Positions 11,990-24,000 of a stretch of 64,000 nt of DNA are shown here, piece by piece (within the stretch, counting starts at the first letter, position 1; the number at the start of each line of letters is the position of its first letter). The position numbers and the translations under genes are program-made. Source of the stretch: Argopecten irradians. Lineage: Eukaryota > Mollusca > Bivalvia > Pectinida > Pectinidae. Below the pieces are notes generated by a model that was given only the letters and a program-made list of their open reading frames with translations, was not told the DNA's origin and made no database searches. The stretch is from the NCBI RefSeq assembly GCF_041381155.1, contig NC_091142.1:27975963-28039962 (forward strand), given 5' to 3'.

Positions 11990-13139
11990 CCACAGGGGGC
12001 AAGTGGACTAGACTCAGGAAGTAACATCGACGTGATATATTTAGACTTTAGTAAAGCGTTTGACAAGGTTTCACACAGATTTCTTATCCACAAATTGAGA
12101 AGCTACAATATTGGAGGGAAAATTCTAAGTTGGATAACTGCATTCCTGGCCAACAACGTTCAAAGTGTCACAGTCAATGGTCAACTATCAACAGAACTAC
12201 CCGTCACCAGTGGCGTACCACAAGGGAGTGTGCTGGGACCAATCCTATTCCTAATTTACGTTAACGATATGCCAGATATGCTGGACTGCACAATAAAGCT
12301 ATTTGCAGATGACACTAAACTATCAGCAAAAATCACATCAGATGATGACCGTTCTAAACTGCAAGAAAATATCAACAAAATGTGTGACTGGACGTCGACA
12401 TGGTTAATGAGCCTAAACACAGACAAATGTAAATTCTTGGAAATTGGAAACAATCTGGGAAACCACAATTACACCCTTACAACACAAGGCAACACGACTA
12501 CTATCTCTCGAGTAACCATGGAAAAGGATCTTGGAGTCACTATAGACAACCAACTCAAATTCACAGCACAATGTAATGCAGCAGCCTTAAAAGCGAATAG
12601 GATGTTGGGAATAGTGTTCCGCACCTTCACCTATATGAGTCCGTCCATGTTTATTACTCTATACATATATATATACAAAACTTTAATTCGTCCCCATTTG
12701 GAATACGCAACCACAATCTGGTCAATCTGGTGATTAAATTACACTGGAAAACGTACAACGAAGAGCAACTAAAAGGATACCATCAATTCAAAACTTGTTG
12801 TATTCAGAGCGTATCAAGAAACTCAGGCTAAGTTTAGAATATAGAAGAAACAGGGCAGATGTGATTCAAGTCTACAAGATTTTAAACAAAACAGACATTC
12901 TGGATCAAACAACTATGTTCAGAGAACTAACAGGTATAGCAACTAGAGGACACTCGAAAAAACTCTTTAAAAAACGATTTAGGCTAAACTCAACCGAAAA
13001 TTTCTTCAGTAATCGAGTAATTAAGACATGGAACTCGCTCTCAGAGGAAGTGGTTACATCTCCAACGCTTAATTGCTTCAAATCCAGACTGAACAAATTG
13101 TTGGTCAACCACCCAACCAAATTTCAACTAGTGAGTTAG
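11990..13139 (+). pseudogene. 5'-truncated non-LTR retrotransposon reverse transcriptase, copy 1
   Basis: The frame at 12032-12733 encodes RT palm blocks: YLDFSKAFDKVSH, SGVPQGSVLGPILFLIYVNDM and the catalytic FADD (residues 91-94 of that frame). It breaks by stop and frameshift after IWSIW near 12733. The C-terminal part resumes at 12795-13139 (NRVIKTWNSLSEEV). Endonuclease and fingers are missing, so the copy is dead on arrival and decayed. The clade (CR1/Jockey-like) cannot be set by eye. Copy 2 has further indels. Confidence 0.9.
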
Positions 13140-13444
13140 TCAACTGAACTGTGTAGTGGTAGTATGAACTGTTAAACAACCAATAACATTTTAAATGGAA
13201 AGGTTATTTTTAACACCCAATAGGGTCACCATGATGTACCGTACATGTACAAAATCAATATTACAGGAACTAACGAACGATTACTAAGTGTCAAATATAG
13301 ACACCTTTTAACGCAAACGAAAGTTTTAAACAAATAGTACGCGCATGTATAGTACTATACCAGTTGAAGAAAGCATCAACGTACATCAAACAAGCCCAGA
13401 AGCTTACCAAAGATGTCATTTCAGCGATTCAGCGATTCAATGAA

Positions 13445-13870
13445 CATGGTTCGTACAGAAGATGAAAAGTGCTGGAATTTGGGGTCAGTGCTGGAAAAGT
13501 GCTTGAATTTTGGGTCAGTGCTGGAAAAGTGCTGGAATTTTTCTTTAAATCCTTGAAAAGTGCTGGAATTGAAACTTCATGCTTCCAGAACACTGACAAA
13601 AGCTCTGTTGTCAATCAATTTATCATAATTTCAGTAATCAGACATTACTTGGGATGACTTTGTTGTTTGATAAGAATGTGTAATTGAATCTAATTACTCT
13701 GACAAAATTGTACCAACAAATTGCTTGCAAAATTGTAGGCATGTTTTCTGAAAATTCTGATTTCGAGTCCAATGTAGAAGAAAAAAGAAGTGCTTGAAAA
13801 TCTAGAAAAGGTGCTGGAAAAGTGCTTGAAAAGTGCTGGAATTTTGGTTTGAAAATCTGTACGAACCATG
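13445..13870. mobile_element. 426-bp MITE with CATGGTTCGTACAGA inverted ends
   Basis: Perfect 15-bp inverted repeats at 13445-13459 and 13856-13870 enclose tandem AAGTGCTGGAATTT / AAGTGCTTGAAAA motifs. No coding capacity. Also at 47536-47963. Confidence 0.8.
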
Positions 13871-14887
13871 ATGAAACTGGATGTATATTTTGTATTTGGT
13901 GGATGGACTGATATACGTAACAGTCATGTGATTTTTTTCAGAAAATAAGAGATTTGTTAAATAATTAAAACGTCGGGATATTTACTATAAAGCAGAGAAA
14001 GGAACGACAGTCGCATATATAGGAATTTTACCCCTGCCGCAATTAAAGTTATTTTTTTCACAATAGTATACGTTATCTAGAGTCATAGTCACGCGTCAAT
14101 CCTCCAATAATCCATAATCACACACATGCCATGCAAAAGCATAATATGACTGAAGGTAATTAGGCCTTAAAGGTGGCATACAGATGTTTTAATATGAATC
14201 ATGCACAGCATAGGAAGAGCAAAGCTCTTCTTGTTTATTTTATTTTCTATTTCATGTAGAAGACATAATGTAGAAATAAACGCCATTTGTTGACGTTATG
14301 TGACGTCATGATTCCTTGTGCTCGTCTTCGCCTTACAGGATATTTTGATTGCATTCTATAGCTTTTAATTTTCAAAGTGTTATTATTTTTATTTAAAAAA
14401 TAATAAAAAAATGTTTAATCACTCCTGTTATGCATTTGCATTAGTTAAATATATATTTACTGGGGAGAGCAGTACCGGAGCAACGCACAACCTCCCCAAA
14501 TGTATGAAAAAATGGCAGCCGCAAACTGAAGCTGTCAGTGTGTAGGATTGAATTTTGAAGATTGTGTTTTTTCTTATACTTTCATGTATTGGTTACCTTA
14601 GAAGTGCTTTGCACTTCCTAGGAAGGGGCTGTGCCCTTATAAACAATGTCTATATAGTTAAATGCAATATTTTAATCCCAAATTACCGGCGCTTTCTGAC
14701 TTGTGACATCTAAAGCAACATCCTAGTGGAGAGCGATTAGAGTGACTTCCCCTAAAATGTAATTATAATTTAATCGGTGTAGTCAGAGGTATTCGGATTT
14801 ATTTTCTGAAAAAATCACATGACTGTTAGGTATATTCATCAGTTCATCCACCAAATACAAAATATCTATGACAACATCCAGTTTCAT
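13871..14887. mobile_element. 1.0-kb element with ~90-bp terminal inverted repeats
   Basis: ATGAAACTGGATG... (13871-13960) is inverted at 14798-14887, including the block CAGTCATGTGATTTTTT. The interior is non-coding and holds short palindromes such as GAAGTGCTTTGCACTTC. It abuts the preceding MITE with no gap. Repeated in copy 2 at 47964-48983. Confidence 0.75.
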
Positions 14888-15099
14888 TGAACTGGCCCCC
14901 TGTGAGTAACACACAAAATGTGTTTTTGCAAATGTAAGAGGAGTAAATGTAGTGTCCAGACCAACACTAGCTGGATGTTCTACTGTTCTACTTGGTCACA
15001 GATGATAAACCTAGTCCAATCCTGATATTCTTGATCATCCCTCTTTTTTCAAAGTCTTCACCCTCAAAGATATATATGAGACCCTTTAATATACCACCA

Positions 15100-15258
15100 C
15101 TGTGGGTATTTTACTTGGGTGCCAAGTTTGTAACAGGAGAGGAGGTTGTAGTGACCAGACTGGGATTTGAACCTGCTTGTGACCTCAGAACACCAGTCAG
15201 ATTCTCTACCAATATTGCCCTATCTGCATGTTCACCGATGATCGACCCTGTCCAATGA
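15100..15258 (-). repeat. tRNA-derived SINE-like fragment, copy 1
   Basis: On the minus strand an A-box-like GGTAGAGAATCTGACTGG is followed by a B box GGTTCAAATCCC at tRNA-like spacing. No intact cloverleaf, so it is called a SINE head, not a tRNA gene. Confidence 0.45.
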
Positions 15259-15748
15259 TTCTGCTGCACAATATCTCAATTTAGTGGAAAATTTATGCTC
15301 AGGTAGATTTGATGACATATGCTTCAAAAGAATAATAAAACAATGACCATGCTTGAACAATAAACACATTAACAGTTGTGAATTAAAATCTTCTATAACA
15401 GCTAGTGTTTTAATGTTAAATCATATTCTTAAGTAAGATTGCTGTATTTCTGAGAACATTTATAAATAAGCAATAAAAACTTCTAAAAATTCATTTCCAT
15501 GACACTATGATATACTTTAAATTAATATAGGAAAAAAGTTTTTAAAATATATATATATTTTTAATGGATTATCTCCCCTGAACTGTGATGGCTTAAACAG
15601 TATATGATGCAGTACATAAGATAACACTACAATAGTTCTTGGTATTCCAAAAGATTTATGGTATTTATGTATATATTATGATAAATACTGAACTATATTG
15701 CAGTCTTTTAAACCATGCATACACTTCTGATCACTGACCCTGCTCCAA

Positions 15749-15760
15749 GGGGGGGGGGGG
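15749..15760. repeat. Poly-G tract, 12 in copy 1
   Basis: The same site holds 34 G in copy 2 (49850-49883). Confidence 0.9.
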
Positions 15761-16662
15761 TGGATAGGGGAAAGGTGGTAGTGGTGGTGTTGTGGTGCGT
15801 CATAGCCAATACATATATTATCTGTAATAGAAGCTGTAAATTCTGGTGGCCAGTTGGGGTGAAAATACATTGTTTTAGTTGCCTTACTTTTACAGTTGCT
15901 ACAAATGTCAGATTCACCTTTCCAAAATATACAGTAAAAATTTCATATGGTATTCTATCTGTTCGGTATTTTTACAATGTAATAGGTTCATATCAACCAC
16001 TATACACCAACGCCAATGAACTCTTTGTAATACCCAATGCTTGTCTAGTCAGTATTTAATAATTCATACATATTGCTCTATATGTATGGAGATGTGTTTC
16101 ATAGGCTAATATATGTGCTAAATATAATTGTGTGTAAATTGGCTATTCTAAAACACTTTCAAATTGACTCTCATAACATTTTACCTGTTCACGATCAGTT
16201 TATCAGTATCAGGTAAAAAAAAGTGAAAGAATGGATGGGTCTGGATTACAATAACTTTGGAGGAAGGTGAGACTTACTGTGTTGATTGCTGTAAAATTTT
16301 GACAGTTAATTATCTGTGGTTAGTTTGGTTTATTTTGTAATATCAGTTGCCAGGGTAATTAACAGATAACATACACAATCCCCATATCATTTTTAACCAA
16401 AGAAATTGAAAAGGACACCACATTTTTTCTGAAAGCCGATGCCAGTTATACCAATGAACCCCACTGTATGATCAAAGAATTGAACCCCATTTATGGAACA
16501 CCCAGTGCAAATCCTGGATCATATTTCTTTGAAGGGTATTGCAGAAGTATCACTCCACTGCAGGTCTATAATACAAATCACCCGAACCATATACTCTTTG
16601 ACCTTAGACAGTATATGTTAAGTAGTTATCTCCCCTTCATATTTGATTAATACCTGTAGTCT

Positions 16663-16980
16663 TGAAGATGCTAACCACTGACAAGTTGTGTTTTTCCTCT
16701 ATCATAAACAGGATCAGACAAATTAGAAATTTTCCTCTGTTACAAGAATGACTTTATACCATTACCACCATTGAAAAGTCTGAGCTTCTTATTTAAATTC
16801 AAGATATTAAAAATAATTAATTGCGTCCTGGAAAAGTCCATGTCACTATGCTCTTTATGGATGAAATAATTATTGTGCATCCACCAAAAGTAAAACATGT
16901 TATATTTACATAATTATACACCAATTATAGTTCAAAGGATAAGTATCTTTTATGCTCTGTCGTCAGTGGAGCATCTTAAA
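16663..16980. mobile_element. MITE of the GATGCTCCACCGC family, copy 1
   Basis: Ends GATGCTAACCACTGACA and TGTCGTCAGTGGAGCATC are inverted. The body shares ACCATTACCACCATTGAAAA and AATAATTAATTGC blocks with better-preserved members at 37585-37950 and 38944-39108. Confidence 0.7.
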
Positions 16981-17383
16981 TCAATAGTCTGAATCAACCA
17001 ATTACGTACTATTTGAAATATTTAAAAAAAAAAAAAAAAAATCTGCCCAGCATTATATATACATATATAACCACTTTAAGCAATTAACTCTGCTGTTTAT
17101 ACGTAATAGTTTTAAGTTGGTTCTTGAAGAATATACATGTATACATATACTAGAAAAAAATTCTGTCTCAGTATATCAGTGTATATACAGTATTACCCTA
17201 TAAATATACATGTTCAGAATTCATTGTGTCAATATCTTATTGATTATTAATGAATAATGTTCTCAGCTACGTAGATCTAGAGTACCAGGTAAGTATTGAT
17301 TTGCTAATGAGGTCAAATTTTACACACCACTGCTTGATGAACATGTAAGGCAGTGGACTAGAAATTTTCTGACTTAAACAAAC

Positions 17384-18632
17384 TTTTTTGGTTTGATTAG
17401 TTTAACGTCCTATTAACAGCCAGGGTCATTTAAGGACGTGCCAGGTTTGTTGGTGGAGGAAAGCCGGAGTACCCGGAGAAAAACCACCGACCAGCGGTCA
17501 GTACCTGGCAACTGCCCCACATGGGATTTGAACTCGCGACCCAGAGGTGGAGGGCATGTGGTAATATGTCGGTACATCTTAACTAGGGCTGTAACGAGTA
17601 TCCGAGTACTCGAGTATTCACGAATTATTGAGAAAGATCGGATACAAATATTCGTTACTCCTGATATTTGTGGATCGCGATCTTTCAAAAGCAAAAACAT
17701 AGTACCTTCTTTAATGCTGTCATAGCTCAAAAATATGAAGGAATGTACACTAAAATCTGAATATCATCGATGTTTTCACTTTGAAGTAGACCGGAAGTAC
17801 ACATGAGCTGCGTGAAGTAAAGCTAGCAACATGTTATTTTCGTACCCACGCTTCGATGCAATGTTGTGAATTCTTCATAAAATAATAATGATAAAACATA
17901 ATTATTGACTTTTAGAGATGTAAAAGATTATTATCGATTTTGTTTTCATTACGGGTCGGAAATATGTAAAAATACGAATATATTATATTAGGCAACTGAG
18001 TACTGTAGATGTGAACCCCATGTCAAAAACGAAAGGTAGGCTAATTATGAGTCAAAATCATAAATCACCTGATTAGAAATAAAAACTTTATGCCTAGAAC
18101 TAAAGTAAATTGTAACTACTCTTATAGATTTGAATTTTTTTTTCTTAATTTCAATGTTTTTCTGTATTTGACCAAAATAAAAGTAACAATGAAATGTTTT
18201 GATATGGTGATTTATGACTTACCATGATAATGTATATACAGTGTACCTGTTCACAGATGGTTTGACTTTGATTCATGCCGTAATTGATGTGCAGTAGTAT
18301 TTTTGAGATAACGTTATTTCAAAATTCAAATGATTTGATTTTTTTACAGTTACAGTGACTGAATCCTACTGTACTTCACCTGTAACTCTATTGCTTAATG
18401 ATAAGGAATGTAAAACTGCTAAAATTGGTTTTATTATCAATCAAACATTTATCAATATATAAGACCATTATTGATTTATCAATAAAAACAGTTTTACTGC
18501 AATTGAATCTTTTGCTTGTATCTAACTGGTGATTCGTGGTCCGATCTGTGAATCGTCAACCCTGAATCGTGGATCGGATCGGATCGCCACATGTTAGACA
18601 ATCCACAGCCCTAATCTTAACCACTCGGCCAC
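17384..18632 (-). mobile_element. tRNA-derived SINE split by a hAT-like element; copy-1-specific insertion
   Basis: SINE sequence (TTAACGTCCTATTAACAGCC ... ACCACTCGGCCACC) occupies 17384-17583 and 18622-18632. On the minus strand it reads GGTGGCCGAGTGGTTAAG (A box) and later GCGAGTTCAAATCCC (B box). It is interrupted at 17584-18613. Copy 2 shows an empty site: the flanks ...TTAAACAAAC and CTCAAACAAG join directly near 51518. Confidence 0.85.
17584..18613. mobile_element. hAT-like non-autonomous element (1030 bp) with 8-bp target-site duplication
   Basis: Ends TAGGGCTGT... and ...ACAGCCCTA are inverted and are flanked by perfect 8-bp direct repeats ATCTTAAC (17576-17583 and 18614-18621), the hAT hallmark. 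Near-terminal CGAGTACTCGAGTA and GGATCGGATCGGATCG repeats may be transposase-binding subterminal repeats. No transposase frame. Confidence 0.88.
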
Positions 18633-18712
18633 CTCAAACAAGTTGTCTCACAATAACTTGCATATGTACTTACAGATATATGGGAATGGGGTTATTGGAA
18701 TTATTTTATTCT

Positions 18713-18900
18713 ATGTCATATTAACAGCGAGGGTGATTTAAAGATGTGTCAGGATCTGAAGGTAGAGAAAAGTCAGAGTACCCAGAGAAAGATCCCACCA
18801 CTGACCTGAGGTCAGTAGTTTTTGGCCTTGCAACCCAGAGGTCAAGGTAGTGGTACCGGTAATATATCTGAACAGTTAAACCACTAGGTAGCCCCTTAAA
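18713..18900 (-). repeat. Old diverged SINE, copy 1
   Basis: Diverged relative of the 31300-31516 SINE (TATTAACAGCGAGGGTGATTT ... AGTTAAACCACTAGGTAGCCCC). Present in both duplicate copies. Confidence 0.6.
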
Positions 18901-19336
18901 GGCATGAGATGTCAAATTGTTATCATCTACAATCCTGTCCATGTTGTTATAGATCTCTTGGATACACATTGCTCCACGGAGCCTATATTCTTTAGCTTGA
19001 AAAGTGGGCCAGGGACTTTTGAATTAGTCATTTCTAATCATAAAAATTGAAATTGTAAATCTAATAAACATGTTAAAAGTTCATTATTTTTCAAATAAAA
19101 TCAAAACTGCAAATCTGAAGTATCAATTTGGATAATTCAGATATCAATTTAAAAACAATATGGCCATTTTCAATGAGGAATGGGGCCCAAAATGCTCTAC
19201 AGAATAGACTCTGATCCTATTTATGTTTCCTTATTCACCATCGGTATGGTAACTAAGGGGTGCTGTCTATTTCTTTGTTTATGTCTGTCTGTTCATCAGA
19301 GGTTCACTTAGACAAAGTATGTATCAACAAGGGTTG

Positions 19337-20625
19337 GCCTGTACCAAAATAAGGTACTGTCCTGTACCAAAATAAGGTCCTGTCCTGTACCAAAATAAGG
19401 TCCTGTCCTGTACCAAAATAAGGTCATGTCCTGTACCAAAATAAGGTCCTGTCCTGTACCAAAATAAGGTCATGTACATGTCCTGTACCATAATAAGATC
19501 CTGTCCTGTACCAAAATAAGGTCATGTACATGTCCTGTACCAAAATAAGGTCCTGTCCTGTACCAAAATAAGGTCATGTCCTGTACCAAAATAAGGTCAT
19601 ATCCTGTACCAAAATTAGGTCATGTCCTGTACCAAAATAAGGTCATGTCCTGTTCCAAAATAAGGTCATGTCCTGTACCAAAATAAGGTCATGTCCTGTA
19701 CCAAAATAAGGTCATGTCCTGTGCCAAAATAAGGTCCTGTACATTGTCCTGTACCAAAATAAGGTCCTGTCCTGTACCAAAATAAGGTCCTGTCCTGTAC
19801 CAAAATAAGGTCATGTCCTGTACCAAAATAAGGTCATGTCCTGTACCAAAATTAGGTCATGTCCTGTACCAAAATAAAGTCATGTCCTGTACCAAAATAA
19901 GGTCATGTCCATGTCCTGTACCAAAATTAGGTCCTGTCCTGTACCAAAATAAGGTCCTGTCCTGTACCAAAATAAAGTCATGTCCTGTACCAAAATAAGG
20001 TCCTGTCCTGTACCAAAATAAGGTCATGTCCTGTACCAAAATAAGGTCATTCTGTACAAATAAGGTCATGTCCTGTACCAAAATAAGGTCCTGTCCTGTA
20101 CCAAAATAAAGTCATGTCCTGTACCAAAATAAAGTCATGTCCTGTACCAAAATAACGTCATGTCCTGTACCAAAATAAGGTCTGTCCTGTACCAAAATTA
20201 GGTCATGTCCTGTACCAAAATTAGGTCATGTCCTGTACCAAAATAAAGTCATGTCCTGTACCAAAATAAGGTCATGTCCTGTACCAAAATAAGGTCATGT
20301 CCTGTACCAAAATAAGGTCATGTCCTGTACCAAAATAAGGTCATGTCCTGTACCAAAATTAGGTCCTGTCCTGTACCAAAATTAGGTCATGTCCTGTACC
20401 AAAATAAGGTCATATCCTGTACCAAAATAAGGTCATGTCCTGTACCAAAATAAGGTCCTGTACATGTCCTGTACCAAAATAAAGTCATGTCCTGTACCAA
20501 AATAAGGTCCTGTCCTGTACCAAAATAAGGTCCTGTCCTGTACCAAAATTAGGTCATGTCCTGTACCAAAATAAGGTCATGTCCTGTACCAAAATAAGGT
20601 CATGTCCTGTACCAAAATTAGGTCC
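19337..20625. repeat. 23-bp satellite in TMEM248 intron 1, copy 1, about 55 units
   Basis: Unit CCTGTACCAAAATAAGGTCATGT with common variants AGGTCC for AGGTCA and ATTAGG for ATAAGG. Occasional units carry a short ACATGT insertion. It ends about 370 bp before the first coding exon. Open frames here are repeat artefacts. Confidence 0.95.
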
Positions 20626-20699
20626 GACAAGATGTACGTGTGTCAATGACGGTCTGTCCTGTATCAAAATTAGGTCACTGTGACAAACATTGTCATTTT

Positions 20700-20800
20700 A
20701 AACCCGAACCAATTTAGGTCAAGGCTATATTACCATGCCACTAGTAATCAACATCTGGGTTTCGGGTTCAAATCCCACAGAGAGGGTTGCCAGGTACTGG
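20700..20800 (+). repeat. SINE-like fragment after the satellite, copy 1
   Basis: GGTTCAAATCCCACAGAGAG is B-box-like and is followed by GGTTGCCAGGTACTGG, recalling the SINE body in reverse orientation. Only a partial match. Confidence 0.35.
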
Positions 20801-21013
20801 TAATAGATTGGTAGTGTTTCTCTGGACTTAGGATAAAAACAAACCTTATCAAACATGCAGCGGTTTGCTAATAGTTACTAGATTGATTTTTTGTGATGTG
20901 ATATGATGTAAATTAACCTATCATTGTAAATTGACATAGTCAAGGATCATTAATGATTTATACGTTGATTTCCAATGTCATGATTGTGTTGTAGGCTGCA
21001 CTTCACACATGCC

Positions 21014-24000
21014 ATGATGACGCCTCCTTTGGTTGAGAACGTGAAGGGATTTGTATACAGCAAACCTCCTCTCGTCATTTTCATGATATGTCTCGGTGGC
21101 TGTGCAGTGGTTCTGCTGACCTTGGCCTATATTGTGAAGGTCAATGACCAGCTTATTAATCCTGATTTAACAAAGGTAAGTGTTCAACTGAACTGTATTA
21201 GAAATAATTAATTTAACGTCTTATAATGGCATTAAGCGGTCATGAACACATGTGCTTCCCAAACAGACTTTCAAGACAAAAAGATAGAATTTCAAGTGAT
21301 GTTTTGATTTTATATTGAATTATGCATTGAGTCAAAGAACCAAGTATTTTATCATAACCCTTTATATATATCCTGTCATGACAACATGTACAAAATGTAT
21401 GTTACTGCACACTAGGGCCTGCCGTGATAATGACCTAGAGTGTGGCATGGTCATGGCATGTACCTGCGTATAGTGTGCAACCCAATTTTATGTATTGTCT
21501 GATTGAATCATTTATATCCCAACTTAATTATTCCCTCAATATCTTGTCAAAATATATGATGGTGAGAAAGGGTTATTTTTTTTCTACATTCTATTCATTT
21601 CCTACCGGTAAATCTTTTCCATAAATGACAAGAAAATTCAATCAATTATCTTAACCAATAATTAAATTAAATAAGTCATTGGATACTAACCAATGATCAA
21701 TTATAAAGTTTAGTCGTTTATACACAACACTACTGAAAATTCATGTTCATTACATTATATAGATCATTGCATGCTGTTGACTGTTAGGTTAGAGTTCTTT
21801 AAGGCTCATATCTCAGACTTACGATTCCTTTGTAATGTTTTATATGTTATTACTGTATTTGACCTGTGTCCATGGCACTTTTAAAAGTAATCGGGAAAAA
21901 TTAGGGGAGTTTAAAAGAGCCAAATTTGAACTACCCTAATATTAGAGCAGAAAGTAAGAAATCAATCAATTTACAAAAGAAATCAAATAAAGAAACCAGT
22001 TTAGTTTTCATATTTTCATATGTCTTCATTTAATTTGAGGTGAATGAATTCGAAATTGAGACTTCAAAATAGTTGGGGGGATGGAGGCACTTATTTGGTC
22101 AAATACGGAAACTAGTTTGTACAGTTATTCCAAAAGCTTTTATCTAAATTGTTTTCAAATATTCACATTATATTACTAGGTTATATTAGGCCGTCATACA
22201 AAACCCAAACTCTAAAATCTAGTCAACAAAATAATTCAATCTACTGCTATCTTATGTTACAGGATTGGAATCATATTATTATAATAAAAATGGAAATCTA
22301 GCCAATGAGATAATTCAGTCTACTGTTGTTATCTTATGTCACAGGATTGAAATCATATTATTATAAAAAAAAAATGGAAATCTAGCCAATGAGATAATTT
22401 AATCTATTGTTGTTATCTTATGTCACAGGATTGAAACCATATTATTATAAAAAAAAAAATTGGAAATTTAGCCAACAAGACAATTCAATCAATTGTTATT
22501 ATCTTTTGTCATGGGATTGGAATTATTATATTAAAAAAATGGAAATTAGCCAACAAGATAATTCAATCAATTGTTTTTTTTATATAATAGGATTGGAATC
22601 GTTTTCTTGATAATTTTTCGGAGCTGGAATTTTGTATGATCGGAAACTCTACTACATATCCTGATGATGTGCCGTCTGGATCCTCCAAGTTAACGGACAA
22701 ACTGGATGTGATCAGTAACCGGCTGGTGGGGTCACCAACTACCACCGAAAGGTCACCGCAGACAGGGGATAATGTTGTGTAAGTCTCGTATCATTATAGA
22801 TAAGCACTTAGAAAATTTAAAATACAACTGGAATAGATCAGCATAACTTTGTGTACCACTATGTAAATATTTTTATTGATGATTTATCAATGAATAAAAT
22901 TTACCGATGTAATATAAGTGTTAAGCATGGCGCATGATCAGATAAACTTAAACAACCTGAATTGATTAGATTGAGGTTGGAATGTTTTGTTTTGTTTGTT
23001 TTTTTGCAAAATTTTGTAATGAGTATTTACTGTATTCGTGGTAATTAGCGCCTATGCAGCTTAAAAAATTAACAAGGGGGTGAGGGGAGCTTACTAGGTA
23101 ACGAAAAATGTAAGTCTACAAAAAGTCAGCCAAACTCTTTCTATATTCCATGTAATATATACAGTTGTAAAACATGGTTAAATCCATGGGATGGGAGGGG
23201 GGCATTTATATAACGTCAACTCCTCCAGAAGGGCGTTAATTACAGCAAATACGGTAATATCTTTTTGCTTTGACTTTATAAACATTTAAAGCTGAATATG
23301 TTATCCCTTCATTTCAGTAATACATCCCTAACCATGATGGTAGAAATGAGACCAACTCCACATTTCAACGAGATAACACAAAATGTAACATTCCTGTTGT
23401 CAACGGTAACCGGCAGCCAGATTGGACTTTCAGGTATACAGATATATGTTAAGCTCTCTGCTGAAAATGTTTCTATCAAAAACTAGCTAGTTATAACCAA
23501 AAATATATGGATGCATCTCTTAAAAATTCACATCACATACATGTACCATAAATCCTGTGTGCAGTACGCTGTGACATTAACTTCCAGGTCAGATTAGAAG
23601 GATATGGCCTTGCTATTACATTATTCTATCACAATTAGTGTAAAGATGTTATGTTGAAACCTGTAATAAAGCTGAATCAGGCAGAAATATTCTACAGTAA
23701 CCAGCTTTGAACCAAAAGTCAGAAGTCAACATTGGGTATATCATTGTATTGAAATAGAAAAGTTTTTCAGCACTAACATGATAGATAAAGATACATGGTT
23801 GGGCACCACAACACACCACATAATTTTCATGAAACTGATATATAGGACAACTTTTAATATTGAATCTTTGAGAAGTAATGGAAAGGCTGCAAGTTAATTA
23901 TACATGATGGGACATTTTAATAGAATTAATGAATATGAGACTTTGTGATCGAACAATTTCTAATTACATAACCATTTGTTAGATGTTTTAGGCAGACATT

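Larger units (their letters stand above)
11671..20994 (+). other. TMEM248 copy 1 first intron (inferred), TE-rich
   Basis: Runs from the candidate leader donor at 11671 to the acceptor before the ATG-bearing exon. It holds a decayed LINE, two abutting MITE-like elements, SINE pieces, a MITE, a nested SINE/hAT insertion and the 23-bp satellite. No other exon was recognised on either strand. Confidence 0.6.

Noticed and set aside
12032..13139. Reverse transcriptase as a domesticated host gene
   Set aside because: 5'-truncated, frameshifted in both copies and lying in an intron; no sign of a maintained frame.
15715..16059. 114-aa frames around the poly-G tract
   Set aside because: They depend on the unreliable G-run length, differ between copies and have no recognisable features.
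19337..20625. Regular short direct repeats that could suggest a CRISPR array
   Set aside because: Units are head-to-tail with no unique spacers, and the DNA is eukaryotic. The same applies to the 27-, 48-, 51- and 53-bp arrays.
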